Shown piece by piece: positions 18,574 to 27,741 of a DNA stretch of 64,000 bases; position 1 is the first letter of the stretch; every line of letters starts with the position of its first letter. The stretch is from NCBI GenBank assembly GCA_964247745.1, contig CAXTVT010000007.1, positions 8,484-72,483 on the forward strand. Reading direction: 5' to 3'. The stretch is from RH-AL1 sp964247745 (GTDB lineage Bacteria; Pseudomonadota; Alphaproteobacteria; Rhizobiales; Beijerinckiaceae). The notes beneath the pieces were generated by a model. That model ran no database searches. It had not been told where the DNA came from and was given only the letters and a program-made list of their open reading frames with translations. The position numbers and the translations under genes are program-made.

Positions 18574-19101
18574 ATGCCGCCTCGCCCGTCCCGCGACGAT
18601 ACAGGAATTGCCGAAGCAAGGCAGCCGAAAGATGGCAGCGGCCTCGCCGAGCGCTTCTGGGAGACCAAGACGCTCGAACAGCTGAACCCGGCCGAATGGG
18701 AGGCGCTGTGCGACCGCTGCGGGCGCTGCTGTCTGGTCAAGCTCGAGGACGAGGACACCGGCCAGATCGTGAACACCGACATCGGCTGCAAGCTGTTCGA
18801 TGCCGGGACTTGCGCCTGTTCGGATTATGCCCGACGCCATCGAAAGGTGTCGGATTGCCTCCAGCTGACGCCGGCCGTGGTGCGCGCGCTGCCCTGGCTG
18901 CCGGGCAGCTGCGCCTATCGCCTCGTCGCCGAAAGACGGCCGCTCCACGATTGGCACCCGCTGGTGTCGGGTTCTCCCGAGAGCGTGCACGAAGCCGGGA
19001 TCTCGATGCGCGACCGCCTGAGCGGAACCGAGGCGACGGTGAAGATGCGCCACTACGTCGACCACGTCGTCGACTGGCCAGAGCTCTCGCCCTTGCTTTG
19101 A
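18574..19101 (+). CDS. YcgN family cysteine cluster protein (UPF0260)
   Basis: A 175-residue soluble protein of the YcgN/UPF0260 family. The conserved cysteine pattern is visible: ALCDRCGRCCLVKLEDED, then DIGCKLFD, CACSDYARR and KVSDCLQLTP. These cysteines probably bind a metal or an iron-sulfur cluster; biochemical function is not established. The start at 18574 gives a normal length. The gene is divergent from the PBP1A gene, with about 96 bp between starts, and could share a promoter region with it. It is followed by a secreted PepSY-like gene after 54 bp. Confidence 0.88.
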   Translation: MPPRPSRDDTGIAEARQPKDGSGLAERFWETKTLEQLNPAEWEALCDRCGRCCLVKLEDEDTGQIVNTDIGCKLFDAGTCACSDYARRHRKVSDCLQLTPAVVRALPWLPGSCAYRLVAERRPLHDWHPLVSGSPESVHEAGISMRDRLSGTEATVKMRHYVDHVVDWPELSPLL

Positions 19102-19155
19102 CGTCCATCAAATGCGTTCATGACGCATTCAGCGCGGGGAGCCCATGGTAGCGCG

Positions 19156-19620
19156 ATGAAGACCGCGGCCTTCGCTCTAGCCTGCTTGCTGGGCGCCGCC
19201 GCGACGACCGCCGCGGCCGGTGAAGACGTTCCCGTGTACAATTTGCCGCCGTTTCCCAGCACGCCGCCGGCCTCCACCGCTCCGGCCGCCGGAGTGACTG
19301 CGCCCTCGGCCGGTTTGCGCGCCTACGCGCCCTCCCAGGTTCGTGCGGAGGTCGCGCATTCGCCCCACGGGCGCGTCTGCTTCAGCCAGGCCGAGACACG
19401 CGACAAGATCGCCCAACGCCGGCTCACCGATCCGGTGAGTGCGACGCGCGCTGGTCGCGCCGAGGGCGAAGCGTTGCGGACCCGCCTCTGCCGTTGGAAG
19501 CAGGACGAACTCGTCTACGAAGTCTACGTGCTGCGCCGCGACGGCCGCATCGTGCATCTCTACATCAACGCGCAGAACGGTCAGGCCGTCAGTGCGGCGG
19601 ACATGGCAGATCACAAGTAG
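19156..19620 (+). CDS. Secreted PepSY-like protein
   Basis: A 154-residue exported protein. The signal peptide (MKTAAFALACLLGAAATTAA) starts at the ATG at 19156. A proline/alanine linker follows, and the C-terminal 60 residues read DELVYEVYVLRRDGRIVHLY, resembling a PepSY domain. PepSY proteins next to two-component systems often act as periplasmic sensors or inhibitors. The response-regulator gene begins 10 bp after its stop, so the three genes likely form an operon and this protein may modulate the kinase. Two cysteines (in GRVCFSQ and RTRLCRW) could form a disulfide. The domain call is based on pattern only. Confidence 0.7.
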   Translation: MKTAAFALACLLGAAATTAAAGEDVPVYNLPPFPSTPPASTAPAAGVTAPSAGLRAYAPSQVRAEVAHSPHGRVCFSQAETRDKIAQRRLTDPVSATRAGRAEGEALRTRLCRWKQDELVYEVYVLRRDGRIVHLYINAQNGQAVSAADMADHK

Positions 19621-19630
19621 GAGAGCGCAG

Positions 19631-20338
19631 GTGCGGCTGTTGGTCGTGGAAGACGATGCCGATCTCAACCGGCAGATCGTCAGGGCTCTCGAGGAGGCGG
19701 GCTACGTCGTCGATCGCGCCTTCGACGGCGAGGAGGCGCAGTTCCTCGGGGAAACCGAGCCCTACGACGCCGTCGTGCTCGATCTCGGCCTGCCCAAGAA
19801 GGACGGGATCTCGATCATCGGCGAGTGGCGCAAGGCCGGCCGTTCCATGCCGATCCTCATCCTCACGGCGCGCGACCGCTGGAGCGACAAGGTGAAGGGC
19901 TTCGATGCAGGCGCCGACGATTACGTCGCCAAGCCGTTCCATATGGAGGAGGTGCTGGCGCGCCTGCGTGCGCTGCTGCGACGCTCGGTCGGCCACGCCT
20001 CCAGCGAATTCACCTGCGGCCCTGTGCAGCTCGACACCCGGGCCTCGCGCGTTTCGGTCGACGGCAACCCGATCAAGCTGACGTCCCACGAATATCGGCT
20101 GCTGTCCTACCTCATGCACCACGCCGGCCGTGTCGTGTCGCGCTCGGAAATTGTCGACCACCTCTACGACCAGGACTTCGATCGCGATTCCAACACGATC
20201 GAGGTGTTCGTCGGGCGACTCCGCCGCAAGCTCGGCGTCGACATCATCCAGACCATGCGCGGTCTCGGCTACCTCGTGAACGCCGATGGTACGGGCGGGG
20301 GCATGGCGAAGGGCGGCCCGGTCGCCGGGAGGGGCTAG
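19631..20338 (+). CDS. Response regulator transcription factor (PhoP/OmpR type)
   Basis: A 235-residue OmpR-family regulator. The receiver domain (1-115) has the acidic pair in VVEDDADL, the phospho-acceptor Asp in VVLDLGLPKKDG and the Lys in DDYVAKPFH. The winged-helix DNA-binding domain (about 128-222) shows LTSHEYRLLSYLMHH and the recognition region DSNTIEVFVGRLRRKLG. The GTG at 19631 is the start (VRLLVVEDD), with GGAG upstream. It sits between the PepSY-like gene and its cognate histidine kinase. The pair resembles PhoPQ-type systems, but the signal is unknown. Confidence 0.93.
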   Translation: MRLLVVEDDADLNRQIVRALEEAGYVVDRAFDGEEAQFLGETEPYDAVVLDLGLPKKDGISIIGEWRKAGRSMPILILTARDRWSDKVKGFDAGADDYVAKPFHMEEVLARLRALLRRSVGHASSEFTCGPVQLDTRASRVSVDGNPIKLTSHEYRLLSYLMHHAGRVVSRSEIVDHLYDQDFDRDSNTIEVFVGRLRRKLGVDIIQTMRGLGYLVNADGTGGGMAKGGPVAGRG

Positions 20339-20430
20339 TGCTCGAAGGTTTGTGATGCCGGTCGCGACGCAGCGCAGCTCCGCGATCGATCGCGCTCGCC
20401 GACGTATCCCTTGGGAGGGTGCAGCAACGG

Positions 20431-20466
20431 CGCCCGGGTTCGCCTCACGCAGCCCGGAACGACGAG
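20431..20466. repeat. Half copy of the dispersed palindromic repeat
   Basis: CCGGGTTCGCCTCACGCAGC followed by CCGGAACGACGAG resembles the right arm of the repeats at 969-1078 and 35608-35723. No matching left arm is evident. It lies between the response regulator and the kinase start, which is why the kinase frame reads open back to 20419 although that part is unlikely to be coding. Confidence 0.45.
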
Positions 20467-20505
20467 CATGGTGCCCGATCCGTCGTCGTCGCCGGAGCCC
20501 GAGCC

Positions 20506-21897
20506 GTGTGGGGTGACCCGCGCCGACGCTCGATCGCCACGCGCCTGTTCATCTCGGCGAGCGTGCTCAGCGTCACCGTGCTTCTCGTGGCAGGGTTGAT
20601 CCTGACCGCGGTCTACCGCACCTCGACGGAGGCCGGCTTCGACGAGCGGCTCGGAGTGTACCTTCGCGCGCTCGTCGCCGACCTCGCGGCCGACCGCCCG
20701 AACGACGACAAGGGGCCCGACATCGGCCAGCTTGCCGATCCGCAGTTCGAGCTCACGTTGTCGGGCTGGTACTGGCAGATCACGCGGCTGGACGGGTCAA
20801 AGCCGGAGATCAAAGCGTCGCGCTCGCTGTTCGCCGCGCGCCTGCCGCGGCTCGCCGACAGCGGCGTGCCATCCGGGATGGGCGGCTCGCGCCGCGGCTA
20901 CGTGAAAGGTCCGGACGACCGTGCCCTGCGCATGGTCGAGAGAGTGATCGATACCGGCGACCAGGGCATCTACCTGGTCCAGGTCGCCGCGACGACCGAC
21001 GAGATCGAAGCGCAGATGCACCGGTTCGAGGTCGAGCTCGCCGTGACCTTCGCGATCCTCGCCATCGTGCTTGCCGCGTCCTCGGCGCTCGCGCTGCGCT
21101 ACGGGCTGATGCCGCTGCGACGTCTGCAGCTGGGCGTCGCCTCGATCCGACGTGGCGACAGCGAACGCATCGGGGGCGTCTATCCCGTCGACATCGCGCC
21201 GTTGGCGAGCGAGCTGAACCTCATGATCGAGGCCAACCGCGACGTGGTGGAGCGTGCCCGCACCCAGGTCGGCAATCTGGCACACGCGCTCAAGACGCCG
21301 CTCAGCGTCATCATCAACGAGGCGGCGGTGGAGCAGGGGGCGTTTTCCGACAAGGTCGCGGAACAGGCCGGCGTGATGCGCGACCAGGTCGCCTACTATC
21401 TGGAGCGGGCGCGCGCGGCGGTGGCGGCGCGCAAGATCGGCAGCGCCACGGACGTCACGCCGGTGGTCGAGGGTCTGGTGCGCACCTTCGCGAAGATCTA
21501 CGGCTCGCGCGACATCGTCTTCAACCAGGGCGGAGCGCCCAACGTGCGTTTTCTGGGCGAGCGGCAGGATCTCGAGGAGATGATCGGCAACCTGGTCGAC
21601 AATGCCGGCAAATGGGCGACCCGGGAGGTCTCGATCGGGGTCGGGCCGGAGTTTCGCGACGCCGCCTCGGAGCGACCGTTCTTCCGCATCATCATCGACG
21701 ACGACGGCCCCGGCCTCCAGCCCGAGCAGCGCGCGGCGGCGATCAAGCGCGGTCATCGTCTCGACGAGACCAAACCCGGAAGTGGCTTGGGCCTATCCAT
21801 CGTGGAAGAACTGGCCGGCCTGTACGGCGGTCTCTTTCGCCTCGACATCAGCCCCGCGAGGGGCCTCAGGGCGGAGCTGACGCTGCCCGCGATCTGA
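20506..21897 (+). CDS. Sensor histidine kinase (PhoQ-like)
   Basis: A membrane histidine kinase of about 463 residues. Two membrane helices (LFISASVLSVTVLLVAGLIL near the start and FAILAIVLAASSALAL in the middle) flank a periplasmic sensor domain. A HAMP-like segment follows. The phospho-acceptor box is NLAHALKTPLSVI (near residue 258), and the ATPase motifs are NLVDNAGKWA, IDDDGPGL and GSGLGLSIVEELA. The missing P in the H-box core (AHALKTPL) is usual for the PhoQ group. The GTG at 20506 has GGAG nine bases upstream. An ATG at 20419 is open in frame but lies in repeat DNA. Confidence 0.92.
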   Translation: MWGDPRRRSIATRLFISASVLSVTVLLVAGLILTAVYRTSTEAGFDERLGVYLRALVADLAADRPNDDKGPDIGQLADPQFELTLSGWYWQITRLDGSKPEIKASRSLFAARLPRLADSGVPSGMGGSRRGYVKGPDDRALRMVERVIDTGDQGIYLVQVAATTDEIEAQMHRFEVELAVTFAILAIVLAASSALALRYGLMPLRRLQLGVASIRRGDSERIGGVYPVDIAPLASELNLMIEANRDVVERARTQVGNLAHALKTPLSVIINEAAVEQGAFSDKVAEQAGVMRDQVAYYLERARAAVAARKIGSATDVTPVVEGLVRTFAKIYGSRDIVFNQGGAPNVRFLGERQDLEEMIGNLVDNAGKWATREVSIGVGPEFRDAASERPFFRIIIDDDGPGLQPEQRAAAIKRGHRLDETKPGSGLGLSIVEELAGLYGGLFRLDISPARGLRAELTLPAI

Positions 21898-21913
21898 TCC
21901 TCAGGCGCGAAGA

Positions 21914-23560
21914 TCAGCTCTCGGCTTCTTCGCGCGCGGGCTTCACCTTGGTCGGACGCAGAAGGAACATCGGCACGTGATCGCCCATGCCGCGGACGGG
22001 CTGGTCGTCCCCGTCGCGCGGGGGCCGGGTCGGATGGGGGGCGCGTGTTCCGCCGCCCGGCACCCGGGGCGTCGCCGCCGCAGCGCGGGGCTCGTCGCGC
22101 CGGCCGCGGCGGGAACGCTCGGAGTCGCGCGAGCGAGGCTCCGGCTCGACACGAGCCTGACGCGGCGCCTCCGCCTGAATGGGGGCCTCGCGATGCCCAT
22201 CATCGGCCCGGGCGTCTTCCGGACGACCCTCGGGCCGCGGCGACGCACGGCGCGAGCGGCGCTCGCTCGAAGGAACGGCGGCGTCGCGCTCCTCGTGCCG
22301 CGCGCTGCCTCGGGCCCCGCGCCCACTTCCACCTCGCCCGCCGGAGCGCGCATCGCGGCCGGAGCCGCGCTCCTCGCGACCGCGGGACGGGCGGCGATCG
22401 TCTTCAGACAGGCCCTCGTCCGCGGGCAGACCGTCGAGGCTGATGCCGCCGTGCCAATCAACCTTGCGGACGATCACCTTCTCGATCTCCGCGAGGTACT
22501 TCTCGTCCCCCCGCGTGATGATCGAGAGCGCGACGCCGGACTTGCCGGCGCGACCCGTCCGCCCGATGCGGTGGACGTAATCCTCCGCGTGGGTCGGCAG
22601 GTCGAAGTTGAAGACGTGACTGACGTCGGGAATGTCGAGCCCGCGCGCGGCGACGTCGGAGCAGACGATGAGGGCGACGGCGCCGGTCTTGAACGCATCG
22701 AGCGAGAGCATGCGCGCCCGCTGGTCCATGTCGCCGTGCAGGGCGCCGACGGAAAAGCCATGCTTCTGCAGGCTCTTGTGCAGCAGCGCGACGTCGCGCT
22801 TGCGATTGCAGAAGATGATCGCGTTCTTGAAGGCATCGGCTTCGCGGATCAGCCGGCGCAGGGTCTCGCGCTTGGCGGGGCCGCCGTGCGAGGCGACCAG
22901 GTTCTGGGTGATCGTCGAAGCGGTCGTGGCGGCGCGCGCGACCTCGATGCGCACCGGATTGGTCAGGAACTGCTCGGTGAGCCGGGTGATCTCCGGCGGC
23001 ATGGTCGCCGAGAAGAACAGCGTCTGGCGGGTGAACGGCACCAGCTTGCAGATACGCTCGATGTCGGGAATGAAGCCCATGTCGAGCATGCGATCCGCCT
23101 CGTCGATGACGAGGATGTCGATGCCGGTCAACAGCAGCTTGCCGCGCTCGGAGAAGTCGAGCAACCGGCCCGGCGTCGCGATCAGCACGTCGGCGCCACG
23201 AGTGATCTTGGTTTCCTGATCGGCGAAGGAGACGCCGCCGATGAGCAGCGCGACGTTGAGCTTGTGGTTGGCGCCGTACTTGACGAAGCTCTCCTCGACC
23301 TGGGCGGCGAGTTCGCGCGTCGGCTCGAGGATCAGCGTGCGCGGCATCCGCGCCCTGGCGCGACCGCTTTCGAGGCGCGAGAGCATGGGTAGGACGAAGG
23401 CGGCGGTCTTGCCGGTCCCGGTCTGGGCGATGCCGAGAATGTCGCGGCCGAGCAGCGCCGGCGGGATCGCCTGCGCCTGGATGGGGGTCGGCGTCGTGTA
23501 GCCTGACGCTTCGACCGCCTGGAGGACCTTGTCGCTAAGGCCGAGTTCTTGAAATGACAT
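21914..23560 (-). CDS. DEAD-box ATP-dependent RNA helicase (RhlE-like)
   Basis: A 548-residue RNA helicase. Motifs occur in the normal order: Q motif GYTTPTPIQAQAIP, motif I AQTGTGKT, motif II DEADRML, motif III SATMPPE, and motif VI HRIGRTGRAG. The last 170 residues are a charged, arginine- and glycine-rich tail, probably RNA-binding, as in RhlE/CsdA-type proteins. Such helicases remodel rRNA and mRNA, often during cold stress. The start at 23560 (MSFQELGLS) is the family start; an open extension to 23626 is unlikely. It is convergent with the histidine kinase, 16 bp apart. Confidence 0.95.
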   Translation of the reverse strand: MSFQELGLSDKVLQAVEASGYTTPTPIQAQAIPPALLGRDILGIAQTGTGKTAAFVLPMLSRLESGRARARMPRTLILEPTRELAAQVEESFVKYGANHKLNVALLIGGVSFADQETKITRGADVLIATPGRLLDFSERGKLLLTGIDILVIDEADRMLDMGFIPDIERICKLVPFTRQTLFFSATMPPEITRLTEQFLTNPVRIEVARAATTASTITQNLVASHGGPAKRETLRRLIREADAFKNAIIFCNRKRDVALLHKSLQKHGFSVGALHGDMDQRARMLSLDAFKTGAVALIVCSDVAARGLDIPDVSHVFNFDLPTHAEDYVHRIGRTGRAGKSGVALSIITRGDEKYLAEIEKVIVRKVDWHGGISLDGLPADEGLSEDDRRPSRGREERGSGRDARSGGRGGSGRGARGSARHEERDAAVPSSERRSRRASPRPEGRPEDARADDGHREAPIQAEAPRQARVEPEPRSRDSERSRRGRRDEPRAAAATPRVPGGGTRAPHPTRPPRDGDDQPVRGMGDHVPMFLLRPTKVKPAREEAES

Positions 23561-23783
23561 CGATGTCCTGGATGGGGCGTTCGCGCCGGCCATCAGGCTC
23601 GCCCAACTGCGGCCATCCGGCAGCATCGTGGGTCGCGAACGGGTTGCCTATGGAGTCTAGGCTGGAAGCAGGGGCGAGCGGAAACGCGATCGCCATGCTT
23701 CTGCGCATGTCGTTCAAAACGCGTGCGAATGCAAGAGCCAAGGCCGGAGGAGCACCATCGATGGTGCGGCAAGACGCCGCATT

Positions 23784-25997
23784 TCAGGCGGTAGCTCGTT
23801 TCCGCTCGGCCAAAGAGGCGGCGGGGTCCGCGCCACGTCGCGGCAAAGCCATGACACGTTGCAGCAGCGTGCGGTCGTTGAGCAGGGCCATGCGCTCCTT
23901 CGGCTTCAGCCAATCGAGCGCGTCGTCGAGGCTGTGCGAATCGTCGAGCTTGGCCTCGGCCAACGCCCAGTCCGTCGAGATCTCGCCGCGGCGGCGGGGT
24001 GGCTCGTGCGCGGCGAAGGTCTCGTGCGCCGCCTGGAGATGACGATCGTCGTAGAGCAGGCGCAAGGCGTTCTCCGGCTCGTCCGGCGCCCCGCCCATCT
24101 CGGCGAGAATGGCGGCAGCGCGCATCACCACGGCCGGTTTCGTGCGCTCCTCCGGGGTGGTCAGCAGGCCGATGCGGCGCAGGGCGAGGCCGACGGAGAG
24201 GAGGCCCGTGCCCCAGGAGAGGAAGATCGCCAGGACCAGGCCGATGATCGTCGGCGACATCCAGGCGACGAGCGAGGGCGAGATCAGCAGGCCGGAGACC
24301 AGCGTGAGGACGCCGAACAGCACGTGCGAGCGATGGCGACGCACGATCGCCATGAACGGTATCGAGCCGTCGTCGCGGCGCTGAGGGTTCCAACCAGTGT
24401 CGAAGCCGAAGACGAAATGCCAGACGTGGCCGGTCTGGATCAGCATCATCACCGGCGCAAGCAGCGCCGACATCAGCACCTCGAAGATGGCGGAGATCGT
24501 CAACCGGACGACGCCGCCGCTGCCCCGCCGCGTCGGACCTTGTAGGCACGAGAGCAGCCAGCCGAAGAACTTCGGCATCAGCAGGATCACCATGGTGAAG
24601 CCGAACAAAGCCAGCGAGCGCTCGGCGTCGAATCGCGGGAACGCCGGCACCAGCGTGAACTCGTTGGAGAAATACTCCGGCTTGACGTAGCTCGCCTGCA
24701 GGACGAGCACCATGCCGACCACGAGCTGGAGCATCCAAAGCGGCGACGCGAGATAGGCGAAGATGCCGGTGGCGAAATGCTGCCGCGAGGCCGGGTGCAG
24801 GCCGCGCGCGGTGAGGATGCGGGAGTGCTGCAGATTGCCCTGGCACCAGCGCCGGTCGCGCGCCGCGAGGTCGATCAGCGAGGGCGGGCTCTCCTCGTAG
24901 GAGCCGTCGAGCACCGGGAGCATGTAGACGGCATAGCCGGCGCGCCGGATGAAGGCGGCCTCGACGAAGTCGTGGCTCATCACGTGACCGCCCAGCGGGG
25001 GCTTGCCCTTGAGGTGGGGCAATCCGCAATGGTCGGCGAAGGCCTGGGTGCGGATGATCGCGTTGTGGCCCCAGTAATTGCCGTCCCGGCCCATCCAGCA
25101 GGCGAGGCCCGCGGCGATCACCGGGCCGTAGATGCGGGCGGCGAACTGCTGCACGCGGGCAAACAGCGTGTTGCGGTTGATGATGAGCGGCAGCGTCTGG
25201 ATGATGCCGGCATCGGGGTCGGCCTCCATCGCCGCGGCGAGATTGACGATGGCGTGGCCGAGCATCAGGCTGTCGGCGTCGAGCACCAGCATGTGATCGT
25301 AGCGGCCGCCCCACCGCGTCACGAAATCGGCGATGTTGCCGGCCTTGCGGGCGCGGTTGTCGCGACGATGGCGATACCAGAGCGCGATCTCCGGCGCGAC
25401 GCGCTCCCGCATCAGCAGGAAGTTCTGCTCCTCGCCGACGAACACGTCTGGGTTCGTCGTGTCCGACAGGAACAGCCATTCGAACGAGCGCCCGAGACCG
25501 GTGGCCTCGACCTCCTCGATCATTGCCTGCAGGGCGGCGAAGACGCGCTCGGGGGTCTCGTTGTAGATCGGCATCACGACGGCGGTGCGGGTCGTCAAAG
25601 CGGCGGGGATGCCCGGACGCTTGGGCGCGAAGGCGAGCATCCACACGAAGCCGACGATCGCGCTCGTGAAGGCCAGCGCGATCCAGGAGAAGTTGGCGAT
25701 GAAGAGCACCAGCAGCGCCCATTCCAGCGTGGTGGTGCCCCCCAGCGAGACCACCTTGTACATCTGGTCGGCGCCGTAAAGCGTCGTCGCGAGAGCGCCG
25801 CCGAAGATCAGCAGCCGGGCCAGCCAGGTGCCGCTTTGAAAAGCGCGTCGGATCGGGCGATGCGCCTTGTCGTAGCGCCGCAATCCCTGCTCGGGCATCG
25901 CGAGCGGCGACGCCTCGGGCATCGCCGGGCGCGTGCAGGGCTGCGACACGGCACGTCGCATGGTCTGGGGCCGCGCTCCGAGGTCGGTCGTCGTCAT
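23784..25997 (-). CDS. mdoH: Glucans biosynthesis glucosyltransferase MdoH/OpgH
   Basis: A 737-residue inner-membrane GT2 glucosyltransferase that makes the backbone of osmoregulated periplasmic glucans from UDP-glucose. A membrane pair near residues 60-125 precedes the catalytic domain, with MPIYNETPERVFAAL, VLDADSLM (the DxD-like motif) and RDRRWCQGNLQH (the Q/RxxRW type signature). Several helices follow. The ATG at 25997 overlaps the mdoG stop as ATGA (25994-25997), showing translational coupling with mdoG. The C-terminal 130 residues are soluble. Confidence 0.95.
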   Translation of the reverse strand: MTTTDLGARPQTMRRAVSQPCTRPAMPEASPLAMPEQGLRRYDKAHRPIRRAFQSGTWLARLLIFGGALATTLYGADQMYKVVSLGGTTTLEWALLVLFIANFSWIALAFTSAIVGFVWMLAFAPKRPGIPAALTTRTAVVMPIYNETPERVFAALQAMIEEVEATGLGRSFEWLFLSDTTNPDVFVGEEQNFLLMRERVAPEIALWYRHRRDNRARKAGNIADFVTRWGGRYDHMLVLDADSLMLGHAIVNLAAAMEADPDAGIIQTLPLIINRNTLFARVQQFAARIYGPVIAAGLACWMGRDGNYWGHNAIIRTQAFADHCGLPHLKGKPPLGGHVMSHDFVEAAFIRRAGYAVYMLPVLDGSYEESPPSLIDLAARDRRWCQGNLQHSRILTARGLHPASRQHFATGIFAYLASPLWMLQLVVGMVLVLQASYVKPEYFSNEFTLVPAFPRFDAERSLALFGFTMVILLMPKFFGWLLSCLQGPTRRGSGGVVRLTISAIFEVLMSALLAPVMMLIQTGHVWHFVFGFDTGWNPQRRDDGSIPFMAIVRRHRSHVLFGVLTLVSGLLISPSLVAWMSPTIIGLVLAIFLSWGTGLLSVGLALRRIGLLTTPEERTKPAVVMRAAAILAEMGGAPDEPENALRLLYDDRHLQAAHETFAAHEPPRRRGEISTDWALAEAKLDDSHSLDDALDWLKPKERMALLNDRTLLQRVMALPRRGADPAASLAERKRATA

Positions 25998-27619
25998 GTC
26001 GGCGTCCAACGGTAAAGCCAGGTTTCGCTGATCCGTTTGCCGCCTGCCTCGAGCACCAGCCGCAGCTCCGAGGACGGCGCCCCTTGCGGGTCGAGCTCGA
26101 ACAGCACGCGGAAGGCCTTGCGCTCGGGAACGGCGAAGGTCCGCATGAAAGTGATCGAGCCGGCACTCGCGGTCAACGTCGGTGTCAGGCCTTTCGTGCG
26201 TTCGGCGTCGGCGAGGATGTCGCCTTCGAACTCGACGAAGTAGCGGCGGTGCTTGCCCGCGGCGCCCGAATGCGACCGCGTGCTCAGCGCCATGTCCGGC
26301 CGCTCGGGCGAGTCCCAGCACCAGAACTGGCGATAGGCGAAGCTCGCCTCGGAACCGGCCTTCAAGGGCGCCTTCGGCCGCCAGAAGCACAGGATATTGT
26401 CGTTGGCGTCGGACTGCGAGGGAATTTCGATGAGCTGCACGCCGCCTTCGCCCCAATCGCCGAGCGGCTCGATCCAGAGGGACGGGCGCCGCTCCCAATG
26501 GTTGTCCTCGTCGAGATAGTTCTGGAAGTCGCGGTCGCGCACGAGGCAGCCGAAGCCGCGCGGCTTGTTGTCGATGAAGGTCGAGGTCTGCAACTCGTCG
26601 CGGTTGCTGACCGGGCGCCAGACCCATTCGCCGGCGCCGGTCAGCATCTGCACCCCGCTGACCTCGGCGACGTTGGGGCGATAGTCGTTGAACTTGCCGT
26701 GGTCGATGAAGCCGAGGAGGTGCGTCGCGCTCATCGACGCGAGGCCGTAATTGTCGAGATCGCGGCGCGGGAACAGCGTGCATTCCGTGTCCATGATCGT
26801 CGCCTCGCCCGGGCGGATCGTGAAGCGGAAGGCGCCGGTGACGCTTTCGGAGTCGAGCACGGCGTGGACCACCAGCAGGTCGGCGACGACGCTCGGCTTC
26901 TCGATCCACATCTCGCGGAAGTAGGGAGTTTCCTCGCCGCGCGGATCGAGCACCTTTATGGCGAGCGCGCGCGCCATGAGTCCGTCGACCTGGCCCTCGG
27001 CCAAACCCTGGAAGAAGTTGGTGCCGCCGAATGATGCGATCTCGGCCCAGCCCTTGGTGCCCTGAGGCGACAGCACCTTGAAGCCGGAGAAACCGATGTC
27101 GCCGATCTTGGGAGAAGGCGTCAGCGTCCCGAGATCGAAGAGGCGGGTGTCGTACACGAGACGGTGCGCCTTGCCGCCCGCGACCAGATTGAGGACGATC
27201 GGGTTGCTGGACTGGAAGCCGCGATGGCGTGGCTCGATGACGAAACCGATCGTCTCGTCGGCCCAGATCCGAGCCTCGGGCTTCAGCTTGATCGCGGAAT
27301 AGAGCTCGTTGCCGAGGTTGCGGAACGGATCGGGAAGGTCGCTGGAGATCGGCTTGAACGGTTGTCGGGCGAGCTGGCGCGCGTCATCCGCCGGCGTCGA
27401 GGGCGTGAAATCCGTCGGCGGCGCGAGGATCACGCCAGGTCCGGCGATGCGGGGCGGAGCCGGGGCGGCCGTCGGCGCGGCGGGCTCGGGCGCCGCCGGA
27501 GCCGGATCGGCGCGGACGGCGGAGGATAGCAGAGCGGAGGCGGCGACCCCGCCGAGCGTCAGGGAGAGAACGTCGCGACGCTTGTACCTCAACGCGGCAG
27601 CCACCTGTCCAGCGGGCAT
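25994..27619 (-). CDS. mdoG: Periplasmic glucan biosynthesis protein MdoG/OpgG
   Basis: A 541-residue periplasmic protein that works with MdoH in assembling osmoregulated periplasmic glucans. The leader carries a twin-arginine type start (YKRRDVLSLTLGGVAASALL), so export by Tat is likely, as known for the paralogue MdoD/OpgD. After a proline/alanine linker the family body begins (FRNLGNELYSAIKLKPEARI), with later PRRDLDNYGLASMSATHLLG and RGFGCLVRDRDFQNYLDEDN. The ATG at 27619 is preferred over 27655, which adds 12 residues ahead of the Tat leader. It is divergent from glmU. Confidence 0.93.
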   Translation of the reverse strand: MPAGQVAAALRYKRRDVLSLTLGGVAASALLSSAVRADPAPAAPEPAAPTAAPAPPRIAGPGVILAPPTDFTPSTPADDARQLARQPFKPISSDLPDPFRNLGNELYSAIKLKPEARIWADETIGFVIEPRHRGFQSSNPIVLNLVAGGKAHRLVYDTRLFDLGTLTPSPKIGDIGFSGFKVLSPQGTKGWAEIASFGGTNFFQGLAEGQVDGLMARALAIKVLDPRGEETPYFREMWIEKPSVVADLLVVHAVLDSESVTGAFRFTIRPGEATIMDTECTLFPRRDLDNYGLASMSATHLLGFIDHGKFNDYRPNVAEVSGVQMLTGAGEWVWRPVSNRDELQTSTFIDNKPRGFGCLVRDRDFQNYLDEDNHWERRPSLWIEPLGDWGEGGVQLIEIPSQSDANDNILCFWRPKAPLKAGSEASFAYRQFWCWDSPERPDMALSTRSHSGAAGKHRRYFVEFEGDILADAERTKGLTPTLTASAGSITFMRTFAVPERKAFRVLFELDPQGAPSSELRLVLEAGGKRISETWLYRWTPT

Positions 27620-27741
27620 CGGATGTGTTTCGCCATAGCACACGGGAGATGACACTCAAGCTTGCCGCAGACCCAGACGATCTTTTGCCTTGCGTCGTCC
27701 CCGGCTTCCTCGGCAAGGAAGGCGCCGCGAAGGGGCATTGG

